A stretch of 6,815 nt of DNA, taken from an uncultured Cytophagaceae bacterium (lineage in GTDB: Bacteria; Bacteroidota; Bacteroidia; Cytophagales; Spirosomataceae). How positions within the stretch are numbered: the stretch's first letter is position 1; every line of letters starts with the position of its first letter. The notes beneath the pieces are model-generated. The model did no database searches. It worked only from the letters and a program-made list of their open reading frames with translations, and had not been told where the DNA came from. The translations under genes and the position numbers were made by a program. The stretch is taken from contig CALLKB010000251.1 of the NCBI GenBank assembly GCA_938008575.1, positions 1 through 6,815 of the forward strand. Direction: 5' to 3'. Shown here in pieces: positions 1 to 6,570 of this stretch.

Positions 1-40
1 ATTCGCTTGTGGAGAATAGGAAATGTGCTAGGAATCGGGT

Positions 41-48
41 TATTTTTG
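41..48 (+). promoter_or_regulatory. Possible -7 promoter box upstream of the GH16 gene
   Basis: TATTTTTG matches the Bacteroidota -7 consensus TAnnTTTG exactly and ends 18 bases before the ATG at 67. There is no TTG at the expected -33 distance (about 17-23 bases upstream); the nearest, at 7-9, is 31 bases away. T-rich stretches match this box by chance fairly often. If real, transcription would begin around 54-56 with a very short leader, which would support the ATG at 67 as the start. Confidence 0.3.
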
Positions 49-66
49 AGGGTAAAAAATCAACAG

Positions 67-918
67 ATGATCAAGAACATTGTACTTTTAGGAATAGCCT
101 TTTTAGGATGTTCATCCCAAGAAGCTCCAAAGCCCTTTTTGCCAACAGAGCCTACGACGCCCATTGCACCCAAAGTGTACACATTCACAAAGGATCCGAT
201 TTGGTCGGATGAATTTGATACTCCTGGATTACCGAATGATAAGTTTTGGTCTTATGATGTAGGCGGTTCGGGTTGGGGTAACAATGAGCTACAATATTAT
301 ACCAAAGCAGATTTAGATAATGCGCATATTGAAAATGGCCTATTAACGATAGAGGCACGTAAAGAATCTATGGGGGCAATGAATTATTCATCCGCCCGTA
401 TCGTCACCAAAGGCAAGCAAGATTTCTTGTATGGCAAAGTGGAAGTTCGCGCTAAGATTCCTGCGGGTCGCGGAAACTGGCCGGCAATTTGGATGTTGGC
501 AAGCCAATCAGATTACGGATCTACCTATTGGCCAGATAATGGCGAGATTGATATTTTGGAACATGTGGGTTATGACCCTGCGGTCATGCATTTTTCGGTG
601 CATACCAAAGCCTTCAATCATGTCATTGGTACACAAAAAACGGCTACAACACGTATTGATGATTTTGATACGGCCTTTCATGTTTATACTTTGGAGTGGA
701 CACCTCAGTCGATTAAGTCATACATTGACGACAAGTTGTATTTTACGTTTGAAAATTCAGGGCGAGGTTGGGAGGAATGGCCCTTTGATAAGAAGCAACA
801 TATTTTGTTGAATTTGGCTATTGGAGGAAACTGGGGTGGCCAAAAAGGAGTAGACGACACGATCTTCCCGAATAAGTTTTTGATTGATTATGTCCGCGTG
901 TACGGATTAAACCCATAG
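67..918 (+). CDS. GH16 family endo-beta-glucanase (laminarinase-like) lipoprotein
   Basis: Predicted secreted glycoside hydrolase of family 16, cutting internal beta-1,3 (or mixed beta-1,3/1,4) glucan bonds with retention of configuration. The 283-residue protein starts with a lipoprotein signal peptide (MIKNIVLLGIAFLGC, lipidated Cys15), then a Pro/Thr-rich linker to about residue 40, then a single GH16 domain over about 43-280. The diagnostic catalytic motif EIDILE is present: Glu160 (nucleophile), Asp162 and Glu165 (acid/base). Other family landmarks are GNNELQYYT (71-79), NWPAIWML (137-144) and NLAIGGNWGG (249-258). The reading frame stays open upstream to a TTG at 7, but the ATG at 67 is preferred because it puts a compact signal peptide directly at the N-terminus. 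No carbohydrate-binding module or type IX sorting domain is attached. Only one acidic residue follows the Cys closely, so surface export is uncertain. Exact substrate is inferred: laminarin-type glucan is most likely. Confidence 0.93.
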   Translation: MIKNIVLLGIAFLGCSSQEAPKPFLPTEPTTPIAPKVYTFTKDPIWSDEFDTPGLPNDKFWSYDVGGSGWGNNELQYYTKADLDNAHIENGLLTIEARKESMGAMNYSSARIVTKGKQDFLYGKVEVRAKIPAGRGNWPAIWMLASQSDYGSTYWPDNGEIDILEHVGYDPAVMHFSVHTKAFNHVIGTQKTATTRIDDFDTAFHVYTLEWTPQSIKSYIDDKLYFTFENSGRGWEEWPFDKKQHILLNLAIGGNWGGQKGVDDTIFPNKFLIDYVRVYGLNP

Positions 919-920
919 AA

Positions 921-1718
921 ATGAGATACCCAGCAGCGGCGGAGGCCTTTGATCGATTATTGTGCATCATGGATGATTTGCGGGAGAAATGCCCGTGGGA
1001 TAAGAAGCAAACGATGGAAACCTTGCGTCATTTGACGATCGAGGAGACTTATGAGTTGGCTGATGCCATACTCTCCAAAGACATGGCTGAAATTCGCAAA
1101 GAGATCGGCGATGTGATGTTGCATTTGGTGTTTTACAGCAAGATTGGGTCGGAGACAGGTGATTTCGATGTGACATCGGTTTTGCATGGCATTTGTGAGA
1201 AGTTGATTTCGCGGCATCCGCACATATATGGGGATGTGGTGGCTGAGACAGAGGAGCAGGTGAAGGCCAACTGGGAAGCCCTGAAACTAAAAGAGGGAAA
1301 TAAGTCGGTCTTATCAGGCGTGCCCAATTCCTTGCCGGCTTTGGTGAAGGCGATGCGGATTCAGGAGAAGGCGCGGGGAGCGGGCTTTGATTGGGAGGAA
1401 AAGGAGCAGGTTTGGGAGAAGGTGGAAGAGGAGCTGGGAGAGTTTAAGGAAACCTTTGTGGGCAAAGAATTAACGGAGGTTCAAAAAGAGGAGGCGGAAG
1501 GGGAACTGGGTGATTTGATTTTCAGTTTGGTGAATTTTGCGCGCTTTATTGATATTAATCCAGATCAGGCAGTTGAGCGGACAAATCGGAAATTTATTTA
1601 TCGTTTTCAGCATTTAGAGCGTCGTGCGGCCGAAATGGGCAAGAATTTGCAGGATATGACGCTGGCTGAGATGGATGTACTTTGGAATGAAGCGAAGGTG
1701 ACGCTGCCAGGGTCATGA
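921..1718 (+). CDS. mazG: Nucleoside triphosphate pyrophosphohydrolase MazG
   Basis: Cytoplasmic all-alpha NTP pyrophosphatase that hydrolyses (d)NTPs to NMP and pyrophosphate; in the family it clears damaged or non-canonical nucleotides and, in E. coli, lowers alarmone levels. At 265 residues it is a full-length two-domain MazG (the E. coli protein is about the same length). The N-terminal domain has the CPWDKKQT signature (24-31), EETYE (41-45) and EIGD (61-64), the metal-binding EExxE...ExxD pattern. The C-terminal domain repeats it with EELGE (170-174) and ELGD (195-198). The ATG follows the GH16 stop by two bases, so the two genes are very probably co-transcribed despite unrelated roles. 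No Shine-Dalgarno sequence is seen. Its last five residues (TLPGS) and its stop codon are encoded by a perfect palindrome; the conserved part of the family ends just before this, around MDVLWNEAK, so function should be unaffected. Confidence 0.96.
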   Translation: MRYPAAAEAFDRLLCIMDDLREKCPWDKKQTMETLRHLTIEETYELADAILSKDMAEIRKEIGDVMLHLVFYSKIGSETGDFDVTSVLHGICEKLISRHPHIYGDVVAETEEQVKANWEALKLKEGNKSVLSGVPNSLPALVKAMRIQEKARGAGFDWEEKEQVWEKVEEELGEFKETFVGKELTEVQKEEAEGELGDLIFSLVNFARFIDINPDQAVERTNRKFIYRFQHLERRAAEMGKNLQDMTLAEMDVLWNEAKVTLPGS

Positions 1719-1731
1719 CCCTGGCAGCGTC
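1700..1731. repeat. Perfect 32-bp palindrome at the mazG 3' end
   Basis: The half-site GACGCTGCCAGGGTCA (1700-1715) is followed without spacer by its exact reverse complement (1716-1731). As RNA it would fold into a 14-bp GC-rich stem with a 4-base loop. The mazG stop TGA (1716-1718) is the first codon of the right half. It lies between the convergent mazG and galM genes, where it could stop transcription or protect mRNA 3' ends in both directions. No T-run follows on either strand, so it is not a standard intrinsic terminator. Its form also fits a dispersed REP-like palindromic element; that is inference, because only one copy is in the window. Confidence 0.85.
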
Positions 1732-1757
1732 TACCGCCGAACGCAAATAAAAGTCGA

Positions 1758-2897
1758 TTATTGCACAGAAAACTGATAAACTGTTTTCGAGGTATAGGTT
1801 TCTCCAGGGCGTAAAACCGTCGACGGGAAGTTGGGTTTGTTTGGAGAATCTGGGTAATGCTGTGTTTCTAGGCAGAAGCCTGTACGTTTGTTGTAAACGG
1901 CACCATATTTACCAATCAAATGTCCATCTAGATTATTTCCTGTATAAAATTGTACACCTGGCTCTGTGGTGAACACTTCCATAACTCTACCTGAAGAAGG
2001 ATCTTCCACGCGTGCGATTTTTCCGAAGGCACCAGGAGCTTTATCAAAAGCATAGCAATGGTCATATCCACCTCCAAATGTAATTTGCTCATCAGCAGCA
2101 TTAATGTCCAAGCCGATTTTTTTAGCGGATGTAAAATCGAATGGCCCACCTTTTACGGATTTAATTTCGCCCGTTGGGATAAGAACCTTGTCAATTGGTA
2201 TAAAAAACGGCGCATTCAATTGTATTTTGTGATCCAATACATCGCGTTTCACATTTCCTGAAAGGTTGAAATACGAGTGATTGCAAATATTCAGAACCGT
2301 TGCCTGATCTGTTTTTGCTACGTAATCCATGGACAAGGCATTATTATCGCCCAACGTATAAGTTACTTGAACTTCGAGGTTACCAGGAAAACCTTCCTCG
2401 CCATCTACGGATAAATAGCTTAGGGTAATGCTGCCATCTTTTTTGGCAACTGTTTTCCATACTTTTTTATCGAAACCTTTTAAGCCACCGTGCAGATGTT
2501 GGCCATTATTTTGAGCTGCAAGCGTATACGTTTTTCCATCTAGGCTAAATTTTCCGGCAGCAATTCGGTTGCCGTATCGTCCTACAACCGCGCCGAAATA
2601 TGGAGAATCTTTGATATAGTCATCCACCTTGTCGAAACCTAATACGACGTCTTCCATGACCTTGTTTTTATCAGGTACGATAATTTTGGTAATGATGGCA
2701 CCGTAATTCATGATTTGGACCTCCATTCCCTTGGTGTTTTTCAGGGTGTAGAGTGTCACGTCTTCATTAGAGGGAGTTTTTCCGAAAGGTTTTTCGCTAA
2801 TTAACATGCTGGTTATAAGAGGTTTAGTTTGTGCCATGCCCATAAAAAAGGTGCAAGCAAAAATGGCTGTCGCGAGCCTGGAAACTGATTTTTTCAT
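1758..2897 (-). CDS. galM: Secreted galactose mutarotase / aldose 1-epimerase
   Basis: Interconverts the alpha and beta anomers of glucose, galactose and related aldoses. The chosen start gives 379 residues beginning MKKSVSRLATAIF, a Sec signal peptide with cleavage probably near GMAQ (20-23), so the enzyme is predicted periplasmic. The mutarotase domain fills about residues 40-379. Visible active-site features are GRYGNRI with Asn110-Arg111, HLHGG (His136), CNHSYFNLSG (His207), GGYDHCY (Asp279), EPGVQFYTGN, and LETQHYPDSPN with Glu344. These match the two His, Asp and catalytic Glu known from characterised GalM proteins. An in-frame ATG seven codons upstream (2918) would put MFNNLFA before the charged MKK and is less likely. 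The gene is convergent with mazG and divergent from rpsA. No TAnnTTTG promoter was seen upstream on this strand. Sugar preference cannot be told from sequence. Confidence 0.94.
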   Translation of the reverse strand: MKKSVSRLATAIFACTFFMGMAQTKPLITSMLISEKPFGKTPSNEDVTLYTLKNTKGMEVQIMNYGAIITKIIVPDKNKVMEDVVLGFDKVDDYIKDSPYFGAVVGRYGNRIAAGKFSLDGKTYTLAAQNNGQHLHGGLKGFDKKVWKTVAKKDGSITLSYLSVDGEEGFPGNLEVQVTYTLGDNNALSMDYVAKTDQATVLNICNHSYFNLSGNVKRDVLDHKIQLNAPFFIPIDKVLIPTGEIKSVKGGPFDFTSAKKIGLDINAADEQITFGGGYDHCYAFDKAPGAFGKIARVEDPSSGRVMEVFTTEPGVQFYTGNNLDGHLIGKYGAVYNKRTGFCLETQHYPDSPNKPNFPSTVLRPGETYTSKTVYQFSVQ

Positions 2898-2936
2898 GGC
2901 AAATAGGTTATTGAACATCCAATTTAAAGAATTTGC

Positions 2937-2966
2937 TTGAAAATAAAATTATTCTCCCTATCTTTG
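2937..2966 (+). promoter_or_regulatory. Bacteroidota-type promoter of rpsA
   Basis: A -33 element TTG (2937-2939) is separated by 19 bases from the -7 box TATCTTTG (2959-2966), an exact fit to TAnnTTTG and to the usual spacing for the primary sigma factor of Bacteroidota. Transcription would start near 2970-2973, giving a leader of roughly 75 bases before the rpsA ATG. A strong promoter agrees with the high expression expected of S1. Confidence 0.8.
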
Positions 2967-2971
2967 CACCC

Positions 2972-3023
2972 CAATTTAAAAATTGTTTTACACTTAATTT
3001 CAGCACGTTAGCCCAGCGTGTTG
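2972..3023 (+). promoter_or_regulatory. Possible structured rpsA mRNA leader (two small hairpins)
   Basis: Two inverted repeats fall between the predicted transcription start and the rpsA ATG. The first is A/T-rich: CAATT (2972-2976) pairs with AATTG (2981-2985) around a TAAA loop. The second pairs CAGCACGT (3001-3008) with GCGTGTTG (3016-3023) around a 7-base loop, counting two G-U pairs. Ribosomal protein genes are often autoregulated through leader structures, and S1 represses its own translation in E. coli. Whether this leader does the same is inference; the hairpins are short and could be chance. Confidence 0.3.
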
Positions 3024-3044
3024 ATGTATCTAGGGCAAGCAAAT

Positions 3045-4865
3045 ATGTCAAAAGTTAAAAAAGATTTCGACTGGGATTTAGTTGAAGGAAAAGGATTCGG
3101 TGGTAATTATACTGCTGATCAAAAAGCACAAATGGAGGCAGCTATTGAGGCTACTCTTAACTCGGTAACTGAGAAGGAAGTTGTGAAGGGGGTTGTTGTG
3201 AGCAAGACAGACCGTGAAGTAATCGTAAACATTGGATTCAAATCTGATGGTTTAGTATCTGCATCTGAATTCCGCGATATGCCGGATTTGAAAGCTGGAG
3301 ATGAAGTTGAAGTTTACATTGAGAATCAAGAAGATGCAAACGGCCAATTGATTTTATCTCGCAAGTTAGCGAAGGTAATGGGCGCTTGGACGAACATTGA
3401 GAAAGCTTTGGAAGAAGATACAATCATCAATGGTTTCGTAAAACGTCGTACAAAAGGTGGTTTGATTGTGGATATTTTTGGAATCGAGGCATTCTTGCCA
3501 GGATCTCAAATTGATGTGAAGCCAATCCGTGATTTCGATATTTTTGTTGGCAAAAATATGGAAGTTAAGGTGGTTAAGATCAACCATACAAATGACAACG
3601 TAGTTGTATCTCACAAAGTATTGATCGAGAAAGATCTTGAGGCACAACGTCAATTGATCTTGAACAACTTAGATAAAGGTCAAGTATTAGAAGGTGTGAT
3701 CAAAAACATGACTAATTTCGGTGTGTTCATCGACTTAGGTGGTGTGGATGGTTTATTGCACATTACAGATATCTCGTGGGGACGTATCAACCACCCACAA
3801 GAGGTGTTGAAATTAGATCAAAAAATCCAAGTAGTTGTATTAGACTTTGATGAGAACAAGAAACGTATCTCATTAGGTATGAAGCAATTGCAAGCACATC
3901 CTTGGGAAGCATTAGCTGCTGAGGTTGAGGTTGGATCAAAAGTAAAAGGTAAAATCGTTAACGTTGCGGATTACGGTGCTTTCTTAGAAGTATTGCCAGG
4001 CGTTGAAGGTTTGATCCACGTTTCTGAGATGTCATGGTCTCAGCACTTGCGTAACCCACAAGATTTCTTGAAAGTTGGCGATGAAATGGAAGCAGTTGTG
4101 TTGACATTAGATCGTTCTGAGCGCAAGATGTCTTTAGGTATCAAGCAATTGACTGAAGATCCTTGGAACAAGACAGATTTATTGTCTAAATATGCTGTTG
4201 GAACGAAGCACAAAGGAACTGTTCGCAACTTAACTAACTTTGGTTTATTCCTTGAGTTAGAAGAGGGAATCGATGGTTTGGTTCACGTTTCCGACTTGTC
4301 ATGGACAAAGAAAATCAAGCACCCATCTGAGTTCGTGAAAGTAGGTGATTCATTGGATGTTATCGTGATTGAGTTAGACGCGGATAACCGTCGTTTGGCA
4401 TTAGGTCACAAGCAATTAGAAGAGAATCCTTGGGATACATTTGAAAGTGTGTTCACAGTAGGTTCAATACATAAAGCAACTGTTATTTCGAAAAATGACA
4501 AAATGGCTACTTTGGAATTACCTTACGGTATCGAAGGTTTAGCTGCTTTGAAACAATTGACGAAAGCAGATGAGTCAGTAGCTGAAGCGGGTGAGGCATT
4601 GGATTTCGTTGTAACGGAATTCCACAAAGAAGATCGTAAGATTATTCTTTCGCACACACGTACATTCTCAGGTGCGCCAGTTGAAGAAGTAAAAGTAGAG
4701 AAGAAAAAAGCAACAAAATCTACAGAGAAGACGGCTACAGTTACAGCTGAGAAGTCGACAATGGGAGATATCGGAGCTTTATCTGCTTTGAAAGAGCAAA
4801 TGGAAGGTGCTGAGCGTGAGCAAGCGATCAAAAAATTAGAGAAGAAATCTAAGAAAGCAGAATAA
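3045..4865 (+). CDS. rpsA: 30S ribosomal protein S1
   Basis: Ribosome-associated RNA-binding protein that captures and unfolds mRNA on the small subunit; it should matter particularly here, where gene starts lack Shine-Dalgarno sequences. The 606-residue product has six S1 (OB-fold) domains at about 46-107, 125-192, 210-280, 295-367, 384-454 and 471-538. Domains 3-5 are the most canonical, with repeated cores such as GLLHITDISW, GLIHVSEMSW and GLVHVSDLSW, each ending near LGxKQL. Domains 1, 2 and 6 are more diverged, as is usual for S1. A Lys/Glu-rich tail (about 545-606) follows. The start at 3045 gives MSKVKKDFDWD, typical of Bacteroidota S1; in-frame GTG 3018 and ATG 3024 would add unrelated residues and overlap the leader hairpin. 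Codon use is strongly biased (TTA, CGT, GTT), as in highly expressed genes. It appears monocistronic, with its own promoter and terminator. Confidence 0.97.
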   Translation: MSKVKKDFDWDLVEGKGFGGNYTADQKAQMEAAIEATLNSVTEKEVVKGVVVSKTDREVIVNIGFKSDGLVSASEFRDMPDLKAGDEVEVYIENQEDANGQLILSRKLAKVMGAWTNIEKALEEDTIINGFVKRRTKGGLIVDIFGIEAFLPGSQIDVKPIRDFDIFVGKNMEVKVVKINHTNDNVVVSHKVLIEKDLEAQRQLILNNLDKGQVLEGVIKNMTNFGVFIDLGGVDGLLHITDISWGRINHPQEVLKLDQKIQVVVLDFDENKKRISLGMKQLQAHPWEALAAEVEVGSKVKGKIVNVADYGAFLEVLPGVEGLIHVSEMSWSQHLRNPQDFLKVGDEMEAVVLTLDRSERKMSLGIKQLTEDPWNKTDLLSKYAVGTKHKGTVRNLTNFGLFLELEEGIDGLVHVSDLSWTKKIKHPSEFVKVGDSLDVIVIELDADNRRLALGHKQLEENPWDTFESVFTVGSIHKATVISKNDKMATLELPYGIEGLAALKQLTKADESVAEAGEALDFVVTEFHKEDRKIILSHTRTFSGAPVEEVKVEKKKATKSTEKTATVTAEKSTMGDIGALSALKEQMEGAEREQAIKKLEKKSKKAE

Positions 4866-4886
4866 TATTTGTTTTAAGTTTTGATC

Positions 4887-4919
4887 AAAAGGGGATTCGG
4901 AAACGAATCCCCTTTTTTT
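4887..4919 (+). terminator. Intrinsic terminator of rpsA
   Basis: A 9-bp stem, GGGGATTCG (4891-4899) with CGAATCCCC (4904-4912), closes a GAAA tetraloop and is extended by AAAA/TTTT pairing. A run of seven T follows (4913-4919). It begins about 20 bases after the rpsA stop. The A-run on the left arm means it could also work on the opposite strand, although no gene points that way nearby. Confidence 0.93.
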
Positions 4920-5061
4920 GTGCTATCCTGACCGAGGCACACAGATTTGTAAAATATCAAGAAAAGAATTGCTTATTTCGAGGTATTTTGACAACTTAGG
5001 GGCTTGACTGTGAATGGAAGAAGAGTCCAGCCACGTCCAATCAAACTAAATCATTTAAATT

Positions 5062-6495
5062 ATGGGAAATAATTCACGGAGAGACTTTCTTAAAAAAGCT
5101 GGATTAGCTGCAGGAAGCTTTTACATTGTACCGCGGCATGTATTAGGTAAGGGTTTTACGGCTCCTTCCGACAAATTAAACATCATGGGTATTGGTGCTG
5201 GTGGAAAAGGCCAGAGTGATATCATGAATTCATTCAATAAAGGCAAAGAGAACATCGTTGCCCTTGTCGATGTAGATGATCGTCGCGCTGTTCAGTCGCG
5301 TAAAGATTTTCCCAAAGCGAACTATTACCGGGATTTCCGTAAAGCTTTGGAAGCTGAAGGAGATAATGTAGATGCGGTGATTGTATCAACTCCCGACCAT
5401 ACACATACAACGATTGCCATGGAAGCCATGCGTCGCAAAAAACACGTGTATGTTCAAAAGCCATTGACGCATGACATTTATGAGGCGCGTATGATGACTG
5501 AAAAGGCACGTGAGATGAAAGTGGTGACTCAAATGGGTAACCAAGGATCTTCAGGTGATGGCGTTCGTCAAATGGTTGAATGGTTTGATGGTGGAGTAAT
5601 TGGTAAAGTATCTGAAGTATTGGTTTGGACGAATCGTCCAGTTTGGCCACAAGGAATTTCGTATCCAGCTGCGGGACATCCCGTACCGGCTGAATTGGAT
5701 TGGGATTTATGGTTAGGACCCTCAAAATATCGTGAATTTAACCCAGCCTTCGTTCCGTTCAAATGGAGAGGCTGGTGGGATTATGGTACAGGTGCTTTAG
5801 GTGACATGGGTTGCCACTTATTAGATCCTCCATTCAAAGTATTGGGTATCCGTGATGCCTTAAACGTAGAATGTTCAGTAGGTTCTGTATTCTTAAATGA
5901 CTGGGTTCCGGAGTGGATTCCAGAAGGATGCCCTCCATCATCGATGGTAACCTTGAATTATGGACCATCTGCAAAGAATAAATCGAATGTAAAATTAACT
6001 TGGTTTGATGGTGGTCTCCGTGCTCCACATCCTGCAGGTATCCCAGCGACTGAAATCATCGGAGATCCAGATGGAACCAATGGCGTTATCTTGATTGGTA
6101 CAAAAGGTATCATGACTTGTGGTACCTATGGTATGTATCCAAAAGTTTTCAAAGATGGCAAGCGTGTAGACGAGTCGGAACTTCCAAAACCCAAATTAGC
6201 CCGCGTCGAAGGCGGTGCTGGTGGCCACAATACGCAATGGGTAGAGGCTTGTAAAGCAGGTTACGGAAATATGGAAGTAAGTTCTCCTTTCGATTATGCA
6301 GGTCCATTTACGGAATCTGTATTGATGGGTAACTTAGCTATCCGTTCGTACATGTTGCGTGAAGGCGAAGGCCGGAATGCGAAGTACATTGGCCGCCAAC
6401 AACTCGAGTGGGATGCGGCGAATATGCGCATTACCAATTTCGAAGCAGCGAATCAATTCGTGAAGCGCGAATACCGTGCGGGCTGGACCATGTAA
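5062..6495 (+). CDS. Tat-exported Gfo/Idh/MocA-family oxidoreductase
   Basis: NAD(P)-dependent dehydrogenase-like protein of the Gfo/Idh/MocA family, whose members mostly oxidise or reduce sugars, inositols and sugar derivatives; a few, such as GH109, use bound NAD for glycoside cleavage. The 477-residue protein opens with a twin-arginine signal (SRRDFLKKAG, 5-14, then a hydrophobic stretch), so it is probably exported folded with its cofactor to the periplasm. The Rossmann domain follows: GIGAGGKG (43-50), Asp70 at the end of beta-2 as cofactor-ribose candidate, and STPDHTH (109-115). The usual EKP motif reads QKP (132-134), keeping the lysine. The C-terminal domain contains GALGDMGCHLLD (244-255), with Asp248 and His252 in the catalytic positions of the family. 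No neighbour reveals the substrate. Upstream (4920-5061) there is no clear promoter, only imperfect boxes (CAGATTTG 4942-4949, TATTTTG 4984-4990). The start is fixed by the Tat signal. Confidence 0.93.
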   Translation: MGNNSRRDFLKKAGLAAGSFYIVPRHVLGKGFTAPSDKLNIMGIGAGGKGQSDIMNSFNKGKENIVALVDVDDRRAVQSRKDFPKANYYRDFRKALEAEGDNVDAVIVSTPDHTHTTIAMEAMRRKKHVYVQKPLTHDIYEARMMTEKAREMKVVTQMGNQGSSGDGVRQMVEWFDGGVIGKVSEVLVWTNRPVWPQGISYPAAGHPVPAELDWDLWLGPSKYREFNPAFVPFKWRGWWDYGTGALGDMGCHLLDPPFKVLGIRDALNVECSVGSVFLNDWVPEWIPEGCPPSSMVTLNYGPSAKNKSNVKLTWFDGGLRAPHPAGIPATEIIGDPDGTNGVILIGTKGIMTCGTYGMYPKVFKDGKRVDESELPKPKLARVEGGAGGHNTQWVEACKAGYGNMEVSSPFDYAGPFTESVLMGNLAIRSYMLREGEGRNAKYIGRQQLEWDAANMRITNFEAANQFVKREYRAGWTM

Positions 6496-6517
6496 TAAGT
6501 TATTACTTGATTAATTG

Positions 6518-6549
6518 AAAAGACGGGGGTTCTCTCCCGTCTTTTTTTT
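6518..6549 (+). terminator. Intrinsic terminator after the oxidoreductase gene
   Basis: AAAAGACGGG (6518-6527) pairs with CCCGTCTTTT (6536-6545) around an 8-base loop, and the T-run continues to 6549. It starts 22 bases after the stop codon and separates the oxidoreductase from the next gene on the same strand. Confidence 0.92.
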
Positions 6550-6556
6550 ATTTTTG
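6549..6556 (+). promoter_or_regulatory. Possible -7 promoter box for the final gene
   Basis: TATTTTTG fits TAnnTTTG exactly and directly abuts the upstream terminator's T-run. No TTG lies at the expected -33 distance; the nearest, at 6515-6517, is 31 bases away. The leader before the ATG at 6571 would be only about 8 bases. It could be a weak promoter or a chance match in a T-rich stretch. Confidence 0.25.
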
Positions 6557-6570
6557 TGAAAAGATTTATT

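Noticed and set aside
7..66. N-terminal extension of the GH16 protein from a TTG at 7
   Set aside because: It would put 20 extra residues before a complete lipoprotein signal peptide starting at the ATG at 67, and it overlaps a possible promoter box.
1700..1731. Palindrome as a classical intrinsic terminator
   Set aside because: No T-run follows the hairpin on either strand, so it was listed as a repeat with a possible 3' end role.
2898..2918. Upstream ATG at 2918 for galM
   Set aside because: It adds MFNNLFA before the MKK that begins a normal Sec signal peptide; the downstream ATG at 2897 is the better start.
3018..3044. Upstream GTG/ATG starts for rpsA (3018, 3024)
   Set aside because: The added residues do not resemble S1 proteins, and MSKVKKDFDWD at 3045 is a typical Bacteroidota S1 start.
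3672..4407. Repeated sequence in rpsA as a DNA repeat array
   Set aside because: The similarity is between S1 protein domains 3-5 and is diverged at DNA level; it is explained by the protein family.
4942..4990. Promoter for the oxidoreductase gene at CAGATTTG (4942-4949) or TATTTTG (4984-4990)
   Set aside because: The first has one mismatch in the TA of the -7 box, though a TTG lies 21 bases upstream; the second lacks one base of the consensus and has no correctly spaced TTG. Neither is strong enough to list.
5234..5725. 163-codon open frame on the minus strand within the oxidoreductase gene
   Set aside because: It is antisense to a well-conserved coding region, has no recognisable motif and reads as low-quality shadow sequence.
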